From Longimicrobiaceae bacterium (GTDB lineage: Bacteria > Gemmatimonadota > Gemmatimonadetes > Longimicrobiales > Longimicrobiaceae), in NCBI GenBank assembly GCA_030447645.1, contig JAUJOM010000013.1, positions 20,650 to 84,649 on the forward strand: 64,000 bases of DNA, in the 5' to 3' direction. Under the pieces are notes generated by a model, which saw only the letters and a program-made list of their open reading frames with translations, made no database searches and was not told where the DNA came from. The translations under genes were made by a program, and so were the position numbers. Shown here in pieces: positions 17,230 through 25,115 of the stretch; the first letter of the stretch is position 1, and the number at the start of each line of letters is the position of its first letter.

Positions 17230-18252
17230 ATGACCGCGGCGGAGCTGGTCCGAGCCGCCCTCAACCGGCCGCTCAGCGCCGAAGAAGCCGAAGCTGCCGT
17301 GGGTGCCATGGTGGATGGTACCGCTACGGCGGTGCAAACCGCGGCGATGCTGAGCGCCATTGCCACGCGGGGTGCCACCCCCGCGGAGGTGGCGGGCGGC
17401 GTTCGCGCGCTTCGCCAAGCGATGGTGCCGGTACAGGTCGCGGATGCGCGGGGGCTGGTGGACACCTGCGGCACCGGCGGCGGCGCGCTGACCACCTTCA
17501 ATATATCCACAGCCGCCGGGCTCCTGGCCGCCGGCGCGGGGGTGCGGATCGCGAAGCACGGCAACCGGAGCTTCAGCTCACGCTCCGGTAGCGCGGACGT
17601 GCTCGAGGCTCTCGGGGTGCGAATCGAGTTGGATCCCAGTGAGGCGGTGAGGGTGCTGGAAAGCGCCGGGATTGTCTTCCTCTTCGCGCCGCTGTACCAC
17701 CCCGCGATGCGGCAGGTCGGCCCGGTACGCCGGGAGCTGGGAGCACCGACCCTCTTCAACATCCTGGGTCCGCTGGCCAATCCGGCGTATGCGCGTCGCC
17801 AGCTGGTCGGCGTGGCCGACCCACGCCTGATGGTGTTGGTTGCGGAAGCGCTTCAGGAGCTCGGGCACTACCGCGCCCTGGTGGTGCATGGCGCGCCGGG
17901 CATGGACGAGTTCAGCCCACTGGGTACTACGGAGGTGGTGGAGCTGACTGGAGGAAAGCTTCGGCGGTGGCGATTTGATCCCGCGGAGCAGCTTGGCTGG
18001 GGTGGGTTTGCGCCTGCGGAGCTTGCCGGTGCCGATCCGGCCGATAATGCCCGGCTGGTGGAAGGCGTGCTGGACGGCCGCGTCGGTGGAGCGGCGCGAG
18101 CCGCCGTGGTGCTCAACGCCGGCGCCGCGATCTATCTCGCGGGACTCGCCGATACGCTCGTGGAGGGAGTGAGCGCGGCCGAGCGGGCGCTGCAAGCGGG
18201 TGCGGGGAGTGCCTGCCTGCAGCGACTCCGGGCCGCCACGACTTTGATCTAG
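17230..18252 (+). CDS. trpD: Anthranilate phosphoribosyltransferase
   Basis: 340 aa. Second committed step of tryptophan synthesis: anthranilate plus PRPP to phosphoribosylanthranilate. Motifs: LVDTCGTGGG (PRPP-binding), FNISTAAGLLAAGAGV, AKHGNRSFSSRSGSADVLEALG, and NILGPLANPA. The ATG at 17230 is chosen because it gives the family's N-terminus (MTAAELVRAAL) and fits the promoter 32 nt upstream; an open frame extends 20 codons further but would start before the -10. It stands alone, separated from trpCFBA by lexA on the opposite strand; trpE and trpG are not in the window. Confidence 0.95.
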   Translation: MTAAELVRAALNRPLSAEEAEAAVGAMVDGTATAVQTAAMLSAIATRGATPAEVAGGVRALRQAMVPVQVADARGLVDTCGTGGGALTTFNISTAAGLLAAGAGVRIAKHGNRSFSSRSGSADVLEALGVRIELDPSEAVRVLESAGIVFLFAPLYHPAMRQVGPVRRELGAPTLFNILGPLANPAYARRQLVGVADPRLMVLVAEALQELGHYRALVVHGAPGMDEFSPLGTTEVVELTGGKLRRWRFDPAEQLGWGGFAPAELAGADPADNARLVEGVLDGRVGGAARAAVVLNAGAAIYLAGLADTLVEGVSAAERALQAGAGSACLQRLRAATTLI

Positions 18253-18383
18253 GCTGCCCTGCGCGGGGCGAAAACTGCCCGCAGCTCCCACGGGCCGGGA
18301 AAGGGCGCGGAGGCAGGGGGACGCAGTACCAGCATGCCGTTGCCGTCTCTGGCCAGGCGGCCGATCATGAAAAGGTTGGACAT
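18249..18383 (-). CDS. Small hypothetical protein downstream of lexA
   Basis: 44 codons: begins MSNLFMIGRLARDGNGMLVL and ends in RAVFAPRRAA. The ATG at 18383 is 11 nt after the lexA stop and is preceded by a good ribosome binding site, GAGGAAA, 6 nt upstream that overlaps that stop. The stop codon lies inside the last codons of the convergent trpD. I recognise no family. The first 25 residues have mixed hydrophobic and charged residues compatible with a small folded protein; the rest is Pro/Ala-rich. The support is the spacing and ribosome binding site only. Confidence 0.4.
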   Translation of the reverse strand: MSNLFMIGRLARDGNGMLVLRPPASAPFPGPWELRAVFAPRRAA

Positions 18384-18394
18384 GGCGCGTTTCC

Positions 18395-18997
18395 TCAGTA
18401 TTTGCGGATGACGCCTACGACGATACCCTGAATCTCCACCTCAGCGGAGTCGTACAGGAGTGGCTGCATCGTGGGATTGGCGGGCTGCAAGCGGATCCGG
18501 GCACCAGGCTCACGATAAAACTTTTTGACGGTGGCCGAGTCGCCTCCAATGAGCGCCACCACCATGTCGCCATTCTCCGCGGTGCGCCGCGAGTTGACCA
18601 CGATATAATCCCCATCGCGTATCTGCTCGTCCACCATGGAGTTTCCCTTGACGCGCAGCACGTAATTATTGCCCGACCGCATCATGTCGTGCGGCACGGC
18701 GATGGTTTCCTGCTCCTCGATGGCTTCGATGGGCAGGCCGGCTGCCACACTCCCGAGCAACGGCAGCTCTACGGCGAGTCCGGAGCCGGTGTGCACCACC
18801 TCCAGGGATCGGCTGCGATTGAAGTTCTTCCGCAGATAGCCTTTTTGCTCCAAATTACTCAGGTGCTCGTGCACGGTAGCGAGTGAAGAGTAGCCGAACG
18901 ACTCGGCGATCTCCTCGAAGCTCGGTGAGTAGCCGTTGTCGTCGACGAAACGATCGACGTAGTCGAGGATCTGGCGCTGCCGCTTGGTGAGTGGCAT
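18395..18997 (-). CDS. lexA: LexA repressor
   Basis: 200 aa. SOS-response repressor with a self-cleaving protease domain. The N-terminal winged helix-turn-helix spans about residues 1-65 (PSFEEIAESFGYSSLATVHE). The cleavage site Ala-Gly is in SVAAGLPIEA near residue 87. The catalytic Ser is in KGNSMVDEQIRDGDYIVV near residue 125, and the catalytic Lys in ATVKKFYREPG near residue 162. ATG at 18997. It is divergent from trpC with only 42 bp between the two starts; I could not find a complete palindromic LexA box there. Confidence 0.95.
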   Translation of the reverse strand: MPLTKRQRQILDYVDRFVDDNGYSPSFEEIAESFGYSSLATVHEHLSNLEQKGYLRKNFNRSRSLEVVHTGSGLAVELPLLGSVAAGLPIEAIEEQETIAVPHDMMRSGNNYVLRVKGNSMVDEQIRDGDYIVVNSRRTAENGDMVVALIGGDSATVKKFYREPGARIRLQPANPTMQPLLYDSAEVEIQGIVVGVIRKY

Positions 18998-19039
18998 GTG
19001 AGTCGAGGCATGAGGAGTCACAGTCCGAACAAAGGCCGA

Positions 19040-19864
19040 ATGCAATTTACCCGAACACAGCCCGAAGCGCAAGATGTACTGAGCCGTATCCTCCAGGTGA
19101 AGGAGCAGGAGGTGGCAGAGCTGCGTCCACGCCGCTCGGAACTTCGTTCCCGAGCGGCGGATGCATCCCCCACCCGCGGCTTCGCAGCCGCGCTCCGGAC
19201 ACCAGGAAGGGTCCAGCTCCTGGCCGAGGTGAAGCGTCGCTCCCCCTCGGCGGGGACGATCCGCGCGGACGCCCACGCAGGGGAGATAGCGCAGGCGTAC
19301 GAGCGAGCCGGAGCGGCCGCGCTCTCCGTGCTGACGGACGAGCAGTTCTTTGGCGGGCATCTGGATGCGCTGCGCAGTGCTCGCGCGGCAACCGGGCTTC
19401 CGGTCCTGCGCAAGGACTTCATCATCGACCCGCTACAGCTGTGGGAGGCGCGGGTCGCCGGGGCGGACGCCATCCTGCTGATCGTTCGTGCTCTGGAGCA
19501 GGCTCTGCTGAGCGACCTGCTTGCTCTCGCGGCAGAGCTGGCGATGGACACGCTGGTCGAGGCGCACACCGCAGCGGAGGTGTACCGGGCACTCGCCACC
19601 GGCGTAACACTTCTGGGCGTCAACAACCGGGATCTCGCCACCTTCACCACCGACCTGGGACTTTCGGAGCGGCTGGTACGCCACGTGCCTGCCGCGATCA
19701 CCTTTGTGGCGGAGAGCGGCATCCACACGCCCGCCGATGTGGACCGCCTGGGTGCCTGCGGAGTGGATGCCGTCCTGGTGGGTGAGGCGCTGATGCGGCA
19801 GCCCGACATCACCGCGGCCGCGGCGGCGCTGGTCGGGCGGCCCAAGCTCGACCGCGTGCAGTGA
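19040..19864 (+). CDS. trpC: Indole-3-glycerol phosphate synthase
   Basis: 274 aa. Ring-closes CdRP to indole-3-glycerol phosphate. Motifs: LLAEVKRRSPSAGTIR near residue 60 (catalytic Lys/Glu), VLRKDFIIDP, DAILLIVRAL, LGVNNRDLATF and ESGIHTPADV. Three in-frame starts exist (GTG 18998, ATG 19010, ATG 19040); the last gives the family-like N-terminus and does not overlap lexA. It overlaps trpF by GTGA. First gene of the trpCFBA-pan operon. Confidence 0.93.
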   Translation: MQFTRTQPEAQDVLSRILQVKEQEVAELRPRRSELRSRAADASPTRGFAAALRTPGRVQLLAEVKRRSPSAGTIRADAHAGEIAQAYERAGAAALSVLTDEQFFGGHLDALRSARAATGLPVLRKDFIIDPLQLWEARVAGADAILLIVRALEQALLSDLLALAAELAMDTLVEAHTAAEVYRALATGVTLLGVNNRDLATFTTDLGLSERLVRHVPAAITFVAESGIHTPADVDRLGACGVDAVLVGEALMRQPDITAAAAALVGRPKLDRVQ

Positions 19865-20508
19865 CCCATCCAGCCGTGAAGGTGTGCGGGTTGACGCGTC
19901 GGGAGGATGCGCTCGTCGCGGCACGATCCGGCGCGGCGTACCTGGGTGTGGTGCTGGCACCTGGTGGCAAGCGTACTGTGGGCTTTGACCTGGCGGCTAG
20001 GCTCCTGGACGGGATTGACACGCGCCGCGTCGGCGTGTTCGTGGACGCCGATCCGGAGAACCTGCATCGCTGCGGAGAAGCGCTGTCGCTCAGCGTGCTG
20101 CAGCTTCATGGCGACGAGACACCTGAACAGGTGCGCGAGGCCGCCGCCGGGCCATGGCGCGTCTGGAAGGCAGTGCGGATCCGCACAGCCGACGACTTTT
20201 TGCGCGCTGCGGAGCGATTTTCCGACTCCGCCGACGGCCTGCTGCTCGACGGGTGGCATCCGGCGGCACGTGGCGGCACGGGTACGCCTTTCCCCTGGGA
20301 AGCCATCGCCGAACATCGCGCAAAGTTGCCAAGCCACGTATCTTTGGTGGCCGCGGGCGGGTTGAGGGCCGACAACGTGGCTCTCGCCTGCGCACTGCTT
20401 CACCCGGCGGTCGTGGACGTAAGCTCCGGGGTTGAGCATGCTCCCGGCATCAAGGACCCCGATGCGATTCGCGCGTTCGTGGCTGCCGCGACAAACCTGA
20501 ATTGGTGA
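19861..20508 (+). CDS. trpF: Phosphoribosylanthranilate isomerase
   Basis: 215 aa, GTG start overlapping trpC as GTGA. (beta-alpha)8-barrel enzyme of tryptophan synthesis. Catalytic Cys in [12 protein letters not shown] at the N-terminus and catalytic Asp in GLLLDGW near residue 126. The [18 protein letters not shown] and [10 protein letters not shown] strands match the family. It is slightly longer than the roughly 200 aa common form. Confidence 0.94.
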   Translation: MTHPAVKVCGLTRREDALVAARSGAAYLGVVLAPGGKRTVGFDLAARLLDGIDTRRVGVFVDADPENLHRCGEALSLSVLQLHGDETPEQVREAAAGPWRVWKAVRIRTADDFLRAAERFSDSADGLLLDGWHPAARGGTGTPFPWEAIAEHRAKLPSHVSLVAAGGLRADNVALACALLHPAVVDVSSGVEHAPGIKDPDAIRAFVAAATNLNW

Positions 20509-20510
20509 CC

Positions 20511-21704
20511 ATGCAAGCCGCTGCTGCAGACGCTGTACATTCCGGCCGCTGTGGGGCCTATGGTGGTCGGTTCGTTCCCGAAACGTTGATTGCCGCTCTG
20601 GATGAGCTCACAACCGTGTACGCCGAAGCTGACGCTGATCCCAGCTTTTGGGCCGAGCTGGACAATCTGTGGCGCGACTATGTGGGCCGACCGACGCCGC
20701 TGTACCAGGCCCTTCGACTCGGGGAAGCCGCAGGCGGGATCAGCGTCTACCTGAAGCGTGAAGACCTGAACCACACCGGGGCCCACAAGATCAACAATAC
20801 ACTCGGGCAGGTCCTGCTTGCCCGGCGTATGGGCAAAACGCGCATCATCGCGGAAACCGGCGCCGGCCAGCACGGGGTCGCCACCGCCACGGTGTGCGCT
20901 CTCTTTGGACTCCCCTGTGTGGTGTACATGGGCGAGGAGGACGTTCGGCGGCAGGCCCTCAACGTCTACCGCATGCGGCTGCTGGGCGCGGAGGTACGGC
21001 CGGTCAGCGGCGGGACCCGCACCCTCAAGGACGCTACCAACGAGGCGATTCGCGACTGGGTTACGCACGTTGCGGACACGCACTACATCATCGGCTCGGT
21101 GGTGGGTCCGGATCCGTACCCGCGCATGGTGCGTGACTTTCAGGCGGTGATCGGCCGGGAAGCCCGCGCTCAGATTATGGAGATGGAGGGGCGGCTTCCC
21201 GCAGCGGTGGTTGCCTGTGTGGGAGGCGGGTCCAACGCCATCGGCATGTTCCACCCCTTCGTTGGGGATCTCGAGACGGCCCTGATCGGCGTGGAGGCGG
21301 CAGGGGAGGGGATCGAGAGCGGACGGCATGCCGCCACGCTGTCGGCGGGCAAGCCGGGGGTGCTGCACGGCTGCCTTTCATACCTGCTTCAAGACGCGTC
21401 GGGACAGGTGGCGGCGGCCCACTCGATTTCCGCCGGGCTGGATTATCCCGGCGTAGGGCCTGAGCACGCTGCCCTGAAAGATGCCGGGCGAGCGGAGTAC
21501 GTCGCGGTGACGGACGGGGAGGCGCTGGACGGGTTCGGGCAACTCGCCCGGCTCGAAGGCATCATCCCCGCACTGGAAACTGCGCACGCCATCGCGTATG
21601 TGCTGCGTGAGGGTGTGCGCTGGCGGGATGCCGGTCCGGTGCTGGTGTGCTTGAGCGGGCGCGGCGACAAGGATGTGGCGCAGGTACTGGACCGCGAAGG
21701 CTGA
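20511..21704 (+). CDS. trpB: Tryptophan synthase beta chain
   Basis: 397 aa. PLP enzyme that condenses indole with serine. The PLP Lys is in [15 protein letters not shown] near residue 85; [15 protein letters not shown] binds the PLP phosphate. Other blocks are [16 protein letters not shown] and [16 protein letters not shown] (20502), GTG (20505, a GTGA overlap with trpF) and ATG (20511) are all possible starts; ATG is listed. Works as a complex with TrpA. Confidence 0.96.
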   Translation: MQAAAADAVHSGRCGAYGGRFVPETLIAALDELTTVYAEADADPSFWAELDNLWRDYVGRPTPLYQALRLGEAAGGISVYLKREDLNHTGAHKINNTLGQVLLARRMGKTRIIAETGAGQHGVATATVCALFGLPCVVYMGEEDVRRQALNVYRMRLLGAEVRPVSGGTRTLKDATNEAIRDWVTHVADTHYIIGSVVGPDPYPRMVRDFQAVIGREARAQIMEMEGRLPAAVVACVGGGSNAIGMFHPFVGDLETALIGVEAAGEGIESGRHAATLSAGKPGVLHGCLSYLLQDASGQVAAAHSISAGLDYPGVGPEHAALKDAGRAEYVAVTDGEALDGFGQLARLEGIIPALETAHAIAYVLREGVRWRDAGPVLVCLSGRGDKDVAQVLDREG

Positions 21705-22508
21705 GTGAGAACGGGTCAAATCGGGGCCGCATTCGCGCGTTGCCGCGAAGAGGGGCGGGCCGCGCTCGTGCCGTACCTAACCGCCGGTCACCCCACGCCC
21801 GCCCTCACCGCGGACGTGCTTGCCATGCTCGTGGAAGAGGGTGCGGACGTGATCGAGCTGGGCGTCCCGTTCAGCGATCCGCTGGCGGACGGACCGACGA
21901 TTCAGCGCTCGTCATACCAGGCGATCCAGCAGGGCGTCGACCTCGCCTGGGCACTGGATGCGCTTGCCGCGTTTCGGGCCCGGTACGACACGCCCGTGGT
22001 GGTGTTCACGTATCTGAATCCCGTGTTGCACCACGGAATGGAGCGCTTCCTGGACGATGCGACCGCCGCGGGTGCGGATGGTGTCCTGATCACCGATCTG
22101 CCCACAGGGTACGACGCTGCCTGGGAGCGTTTGCTGGAGACAAGCCCGCTCGACTTGGTACGGCTGGTAGCTCCCACCTCCACCGCTGAGCGCGCACGAG
22201 CTATCGCGGCGCGGGCACAGGGATTTCTTTACTACGTTTCCCGCACGGGTGTGACAGGCGTGCGCCAGAGCCTGGCCGAAAACCTCGGGCGCGAAGTCGC
22301 GGCGCTTCGCGGCGTCTCGTCCGTGCCTGTGGCGGTTGGCTTTGGCATCTCAACCGCCGATCAAGCGCGCACCGTCGCTGCGCTGGCCGATGGCGTGGTG
22401 GTGGGCAGCGCACTGGTAGACGCGCTCGCAAATGGGGGAGTCCCGGCTGCTCGGCGGCTGATGCGTGACCTGCGGACGGCAACCACCCACATCCACGTCG
22501 CTGCCTAG
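21705..22508 (+). CDS. trpA: Tryptophan synthase alpha chain
   Basis: 267 aa, GTG start directly after the trpB stop. Cleaves indole-3-glycerol phosphate. Catalytic Glu and Asp lie in DVIELGVPFSDPLADGPTIQ near residues 47-60. Other landmarks: PYLTAGHPTP, FTYLNPVLHHG, DGVLITDLP, FLYYVSRTGVTG and VGFGISTADQ. All conserved parts are present. Confidence 0.95.
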   Translation: MRTGQIGAAFARCREEGRAALVPYLTAGHPTPALTADVLAMLVEEGADVIELGVPFSDPLADGPTIQRSSYQAIQQGVDLAWALDALAAFRARYDTPVVVFTYLNPVLHHGMERFLDDATAAGADGVLITDLPTGYDAAWERLLETSPLDLVRLVAPTSTAERARAIAARAQGFLYYVSRTGVTGVRQSLAENLGREVAALRGVSSVPVAVGFGISTADQARTVAALADGVVVGSALVDALANGGVPAARRLMRDLRTATTHIHVAA

Positions 22509-23312
22509 GTGCCGCGCAAGACCATCCGCGACCTCCGGATCATGAAGGAGCGAGGTGAGCCTATCGCCGCGCTTACGGCGTACGACTACCTGTTCGCGGG
22601 CATCGTAGACGCCGCCGGAGTCGATGTCGTACTCGTGGGCGACTCGCTGGGTCAGGTGGTGCTGGGTCTGGATTCGACGCTGCCGGTCAGCGTCGATGAC
22701 ATGATTCGTCATGCGAGCGCCGTCTGCCGTGGAGTGCGCCAGGCGCTGGTCGTTGTGGACATGCCGTTTCTTTCCTACCAGACCAGCCGCCGCGACGCCA
22801 TTCGTAATGCGGGGCGCTTGCTGCAAGAAACCGGCGCCGCCGCGGTGAAGCTGGAGGGTGGATCTCCCCGCATGGCGGATACAGTGCAAGCCCTCGTCGA
22901 AATCGGCATCCCGGTAATGGCGCACCTTGGGTTCACTCCGCAGTCGGTGCATGGACTCGGCGGCGCACGTGTGCAGGGCAGGGAGGCCGGCGGCGCGGAG
23001 CGGATGCTGGAGGATGCAGAGCGACTCCAACAGGCCGGCGCCTTTTCGCTCGTGCTCGAGCTGGTTCCCGGACCCCTGGCCAGGTCGCTTTCCGCCGCCT
23101 TGCAGATCCCCACGATCGGTATCGGTGCGGGAGCAGGGTGCGACGGGCAGATCCTGGTACTCCCGGACATGCTGGGACTGAACGCCGGCTTCGAGCCCCG
23201 CTTTCTGCGCCGCTTCGCCGACTTGGGGGCTGCCGCCTCCGCCGGGGTGGAGTCGTACGTCCACGCCGTGCGCGCCGGGGAGTACCCTGCTACCGAGCAC
23301 ACTTTCGAGTAG
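22509..23312 (+). CDS. panB: 3-methyl-2-oxobutanoate hydroxymethyltransferase
   Basis: 267 aa, GTG start directly after the trpA stop. First step of pantothenate synthesis. Motifs: LTAYDYLFAGIVDAAGVD, VGDSLGQVVLG (Mg-binding Asp), VVVDMPFLSYQTS, VKLEGG, MAHLGFTPQSVHGLGG (family-specific) and IPTIGIGAGAGCDGQILVLPD. Pantothenate genes following trp genes in one operon is unusual but the spacing makes co-transcription near certain. Confidence 0.95.
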   Translation: MPRKTIRDLRIMKERGEPIAALTAYDYLFAGIVDAAGVDVVLVGDSLGQVVLGLDSTLPVSVDDMIRHASAVCRGVRQALVVVDMPFLSYQTSRRDAIRNAGRLLQETGAAAVKLEGGSPRMADTVQALVEIGIPVMAHLGFTPQSVHGLGGARVQGREAGGAERMLEDAERLQQAGAFSLVLELVPGPLARSLSAALQIPTIGIGAGAGCDGQILVLPDMLGLNAGFEPRFLRRFADLGAAASAGVESYVHAVRAGEYPATEHTFE

Positions 23313-23317
23313 CGGTG

Positions 23318-24163
23318 ATGCAACAGCTCCGCACCCGAGCGGAAGTGCGCGCCGCGGTCGCCGAAGCCCGGCAGAACGGCTCGCGCATCGCGCTGGTGCC
23401 CACCATGGGCTTTCTGCACGAGGGGCACTTGTCGCTGATCGACCGCGCCCGCACCCTGGCGGATTGCGTGGTGATTTCCGTCTTCGTGAACCCGCTCCAG
23501 TTCGGGCCGACGGACGACCTGGAGCGCTACCCGCGTGCGCTCGGCCGCGACGCGGAACTGGCGAGTGCGCGCGGAGCCGACCTGCTCTTCGCGCCCTCGG
23601 TCACGGAGATGTACCCCGACGGCGAGCCCCGCGTGAGCGTGGTACCCGGACCCGAGGCCGAACGGCTGTGCGGGGTGTCGCGGCCGGGGCACTTCCGCGG
23701 TGTACTCACCATCGTGGCGAAGCTGTTCGGGATCGTGCAGCCCGACGCCGCGGTGTTCGGCCAGAAAGACGCTCAGCAGGCCGCGCTGATCCGCCGCATG
23801 GTTCGCGATCTGGACATGCCGGTTCAGGTCGAGATCGCACCCACGGTGCGGGAGCCGGACGGTCTCGCGCTCAGCTCTCGCAACGTTTACCTGTCGCCTG
23901 ACGAGCGGGACCGCGCACTCGCACTGGTCGGCGGGCTGAACCGCTGCCAGGCCCTGTTCGCGGCAGGTGAAACGGACCCGGAGGTACTGCGCGCTGCGCT
24001 GCGCCACGCGTTGAATGCCCCGGGCGTGGAAGCTGAATACGCGGAGGTGGTGGACTCCGCAAGGTTTGCCCCCTTGCAGCGCGTGGTCTCAGGTACCGTG
24101 TGCGCGGTGGCCGCGCGGCTGGGAACGACTCGTTTGATCGACAATCTCGTCCTTGGCTCCTGA
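23318..24163 (+). CDS. panC: Pantoate-beta-alanine ligase (pantothenate synthetase)
   Basis: 281 aa. ATP-dependent condensation of pantoate and beta-alanine. The ATP-binding HxGH is in PTMGFLHEGHLSLI near residue 30; other blocks are FVNPLQFGPTDDLERYPR, RPGHFRGVLTIVAKLF, VFGQKDAQQ and the KMSKS-like LALSSRNVYLS. The ATG at 23318 follows the panB stop by 5 nt; an in-frame open region upstream lies within panB. Confidence 0.95.
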   Translation: MQQLRTRAEVRAAVAEARQNGSRIALVPTMGFLHEGHLSLIDRARTLADCVVISVFVNPLQFGPTDDLERYPRALGRDAELASARGADLLFAPSVTEMYPDGEPRVSVVPGPEAERLCGVSRPGHFRGVLTIVAKLFGIVQPDAAVFGQKDAQQAALIRRMVRDLDMPVQVEIAPTVREPDGLALSSRNVYLSPDERDRALALVGGLNRCQALFAAGETDPEVLRAALRHALNAPGVEAEYAEVVDSARFAPLQRVVSGTVCAVAARLGTTRLIDNLVLGS

Positions 24164-24693
24164 TCTACCAGACTGGGCGGAAGCCTCCTGCCCGGCGCCA
24201 ACACATGCTGCGGGTCGGCGCGCTCATGGCGGAGTGGGCGGCGGCGCTCGGCCTCGCGCAAGCCGAAGTAGCGCGCTGGCAACGTACGGGATTGTTGCAC
24301 GACTGCTTGCGTGATGCTCCGCCGGAGCAGCTTCGCGGCGAAGCGCCCGCGCAATTCCGGGAATTGTCAGACGCGGTGCTGCACGGGCCCGCCGCCGCGG
24401 AGCGCCTGGCCGACAGCATCGATGCGGAGATGGCCGACGCCATTCGCTATCACACCCTCGGCTACGCCGGATGGGATCGGCTCGGCTGCGCTCTGTTCCT
24501 CGCCGATTACCTGGAGCCGGGGCGCAAGTGGGACCCCGAGGGCAGGGCTGCGCTACGTGCGCGGGTTCCCGGCGAATTCGATGCAGTGCTCCGGGAAGTC
24601 GTCGCGGAGCGTTTGACGCGCCTCATCAGCCACGGCAAGCCGGTCCGGCCGGAAAGTGTCGCGTTCTGGAACCGACTGGCCGGGGCACCTTGA
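24160..24693 (+). CDS. yqeK: HD-domain phosphohydrolase of the YqeK family
   Basis: About 177 aa if translation begins at the CTG at 24160, which forms a CTGA overlap with the panC stop like the many ATGA/GTGA/TTGA overlaps nearby. The next in-frame ATG (24205) would start just after the conserved first His of the HD domain (RRQHMLRVG), which argues against it; an ATG at 24100 would overlap panC by 64 bp. Motifs: TGLLHDCLRD (the HD pair), LHGPAAAERL, IRYHTLGYAGWDRLGCALFLADYLEPGR. These match YqeK, which hydrolyses diadenosine tetraphosphate in Firmicutes. The usual neighbours nadD and rsfS are absent; a LytR_C gene follows. Confidence 0.75.
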   Translation: MIYQTGRKPPARRQHMLRVGALMAEWAAALGLAQAEVARWQRTGLLHDCLRDAPPEQLRGEAPAQFRELSDAVLHGPAAAERLADSIDAEMADAIRYHTLGYAGWDRLGCALFLADYLEPGRKWDPEGRAALRARVPGEFDAVLREVVAERLTRLISHGKPVRPESVAFWNRLAGAP

Positions 24694-25115
24694 CCCGGCT
24701 GGAGGGGGTGGGCCTTGCGTTCACCCTCGTCCTGGTTGCTGTGGGTTTCGGGAGCCTGGTTGCCGGGCTTGGCGGCAGCCAGGAGGTGCGGCCGCCAACG
24801 CCCGGTGAAACCGCAAACACACCTCACGTTCGGGTGGAGGTGCTTAACGCCGCCAACGTCCCCGGGCTTGCGCGGGAAGGCACGCGGCGTCTCCGGGACG
24901 CCGGCTTCGACGTGGTGTATTTCGGGAATGCCGCCGGCCAGGCGCGAGAGAAAAGCGTGGTGCTGGATCGCGCCGGGGAGCTGGAAACGGCCCGCGACGT
25001 AGCCCGGGTGCTGGGCATCCCCCATGTCCGGTCCGTGCCGAACAAGGAGCTGTACCTCGACGTTTCCGTTCTGCTTGGGCGGGACTGGCGCGTTGAAAAG
25101 GCTAGCGCGCGCTGA
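24690..25115 (+). CDS. Membrane-anchored protein with LytR C-terminal domain
   Basis: 141 aa. TTG start at 24690 in a TTGA overlap with yqeK. One N-terminal transmembrane segment (GVGLAFTLVLVAVGFGSLVAGLG), then a short linker and a LytR_C-type domain (VRVEVLNAANVPGLAREGTR ... LRDAGFDVVYFGNA) to the end. The LytR-CpsA-Psr catalytic domain that usually precedes this domain is missing, so it is not a ligase by itself. The domain would face the periplasm; function unknown. Its 3' end overlaps convergent rlmN by 14 bp. Confidence 0.7.
   Translation: MTRLEGVGLAFTLVLVAVGFGSLVAGLGGSQEVRPPTPGETANTPHVRVEVLNAANVPGLAREGTRRLRDAGFDVVYFGNAAGQAREKSVVLDRAGELETARDVARVLGIPHVRSVPNKELYLDVSVLLGRDWRVEKASAR

Noticed and set aside
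19026..19030. CGAAC half-site between lexA and trpC as a LexA box
   Set aside because: No matching GTTCG at the right spacing, and no CTGT-N8-ACAG palindrome; a five-base match is expected by chance.
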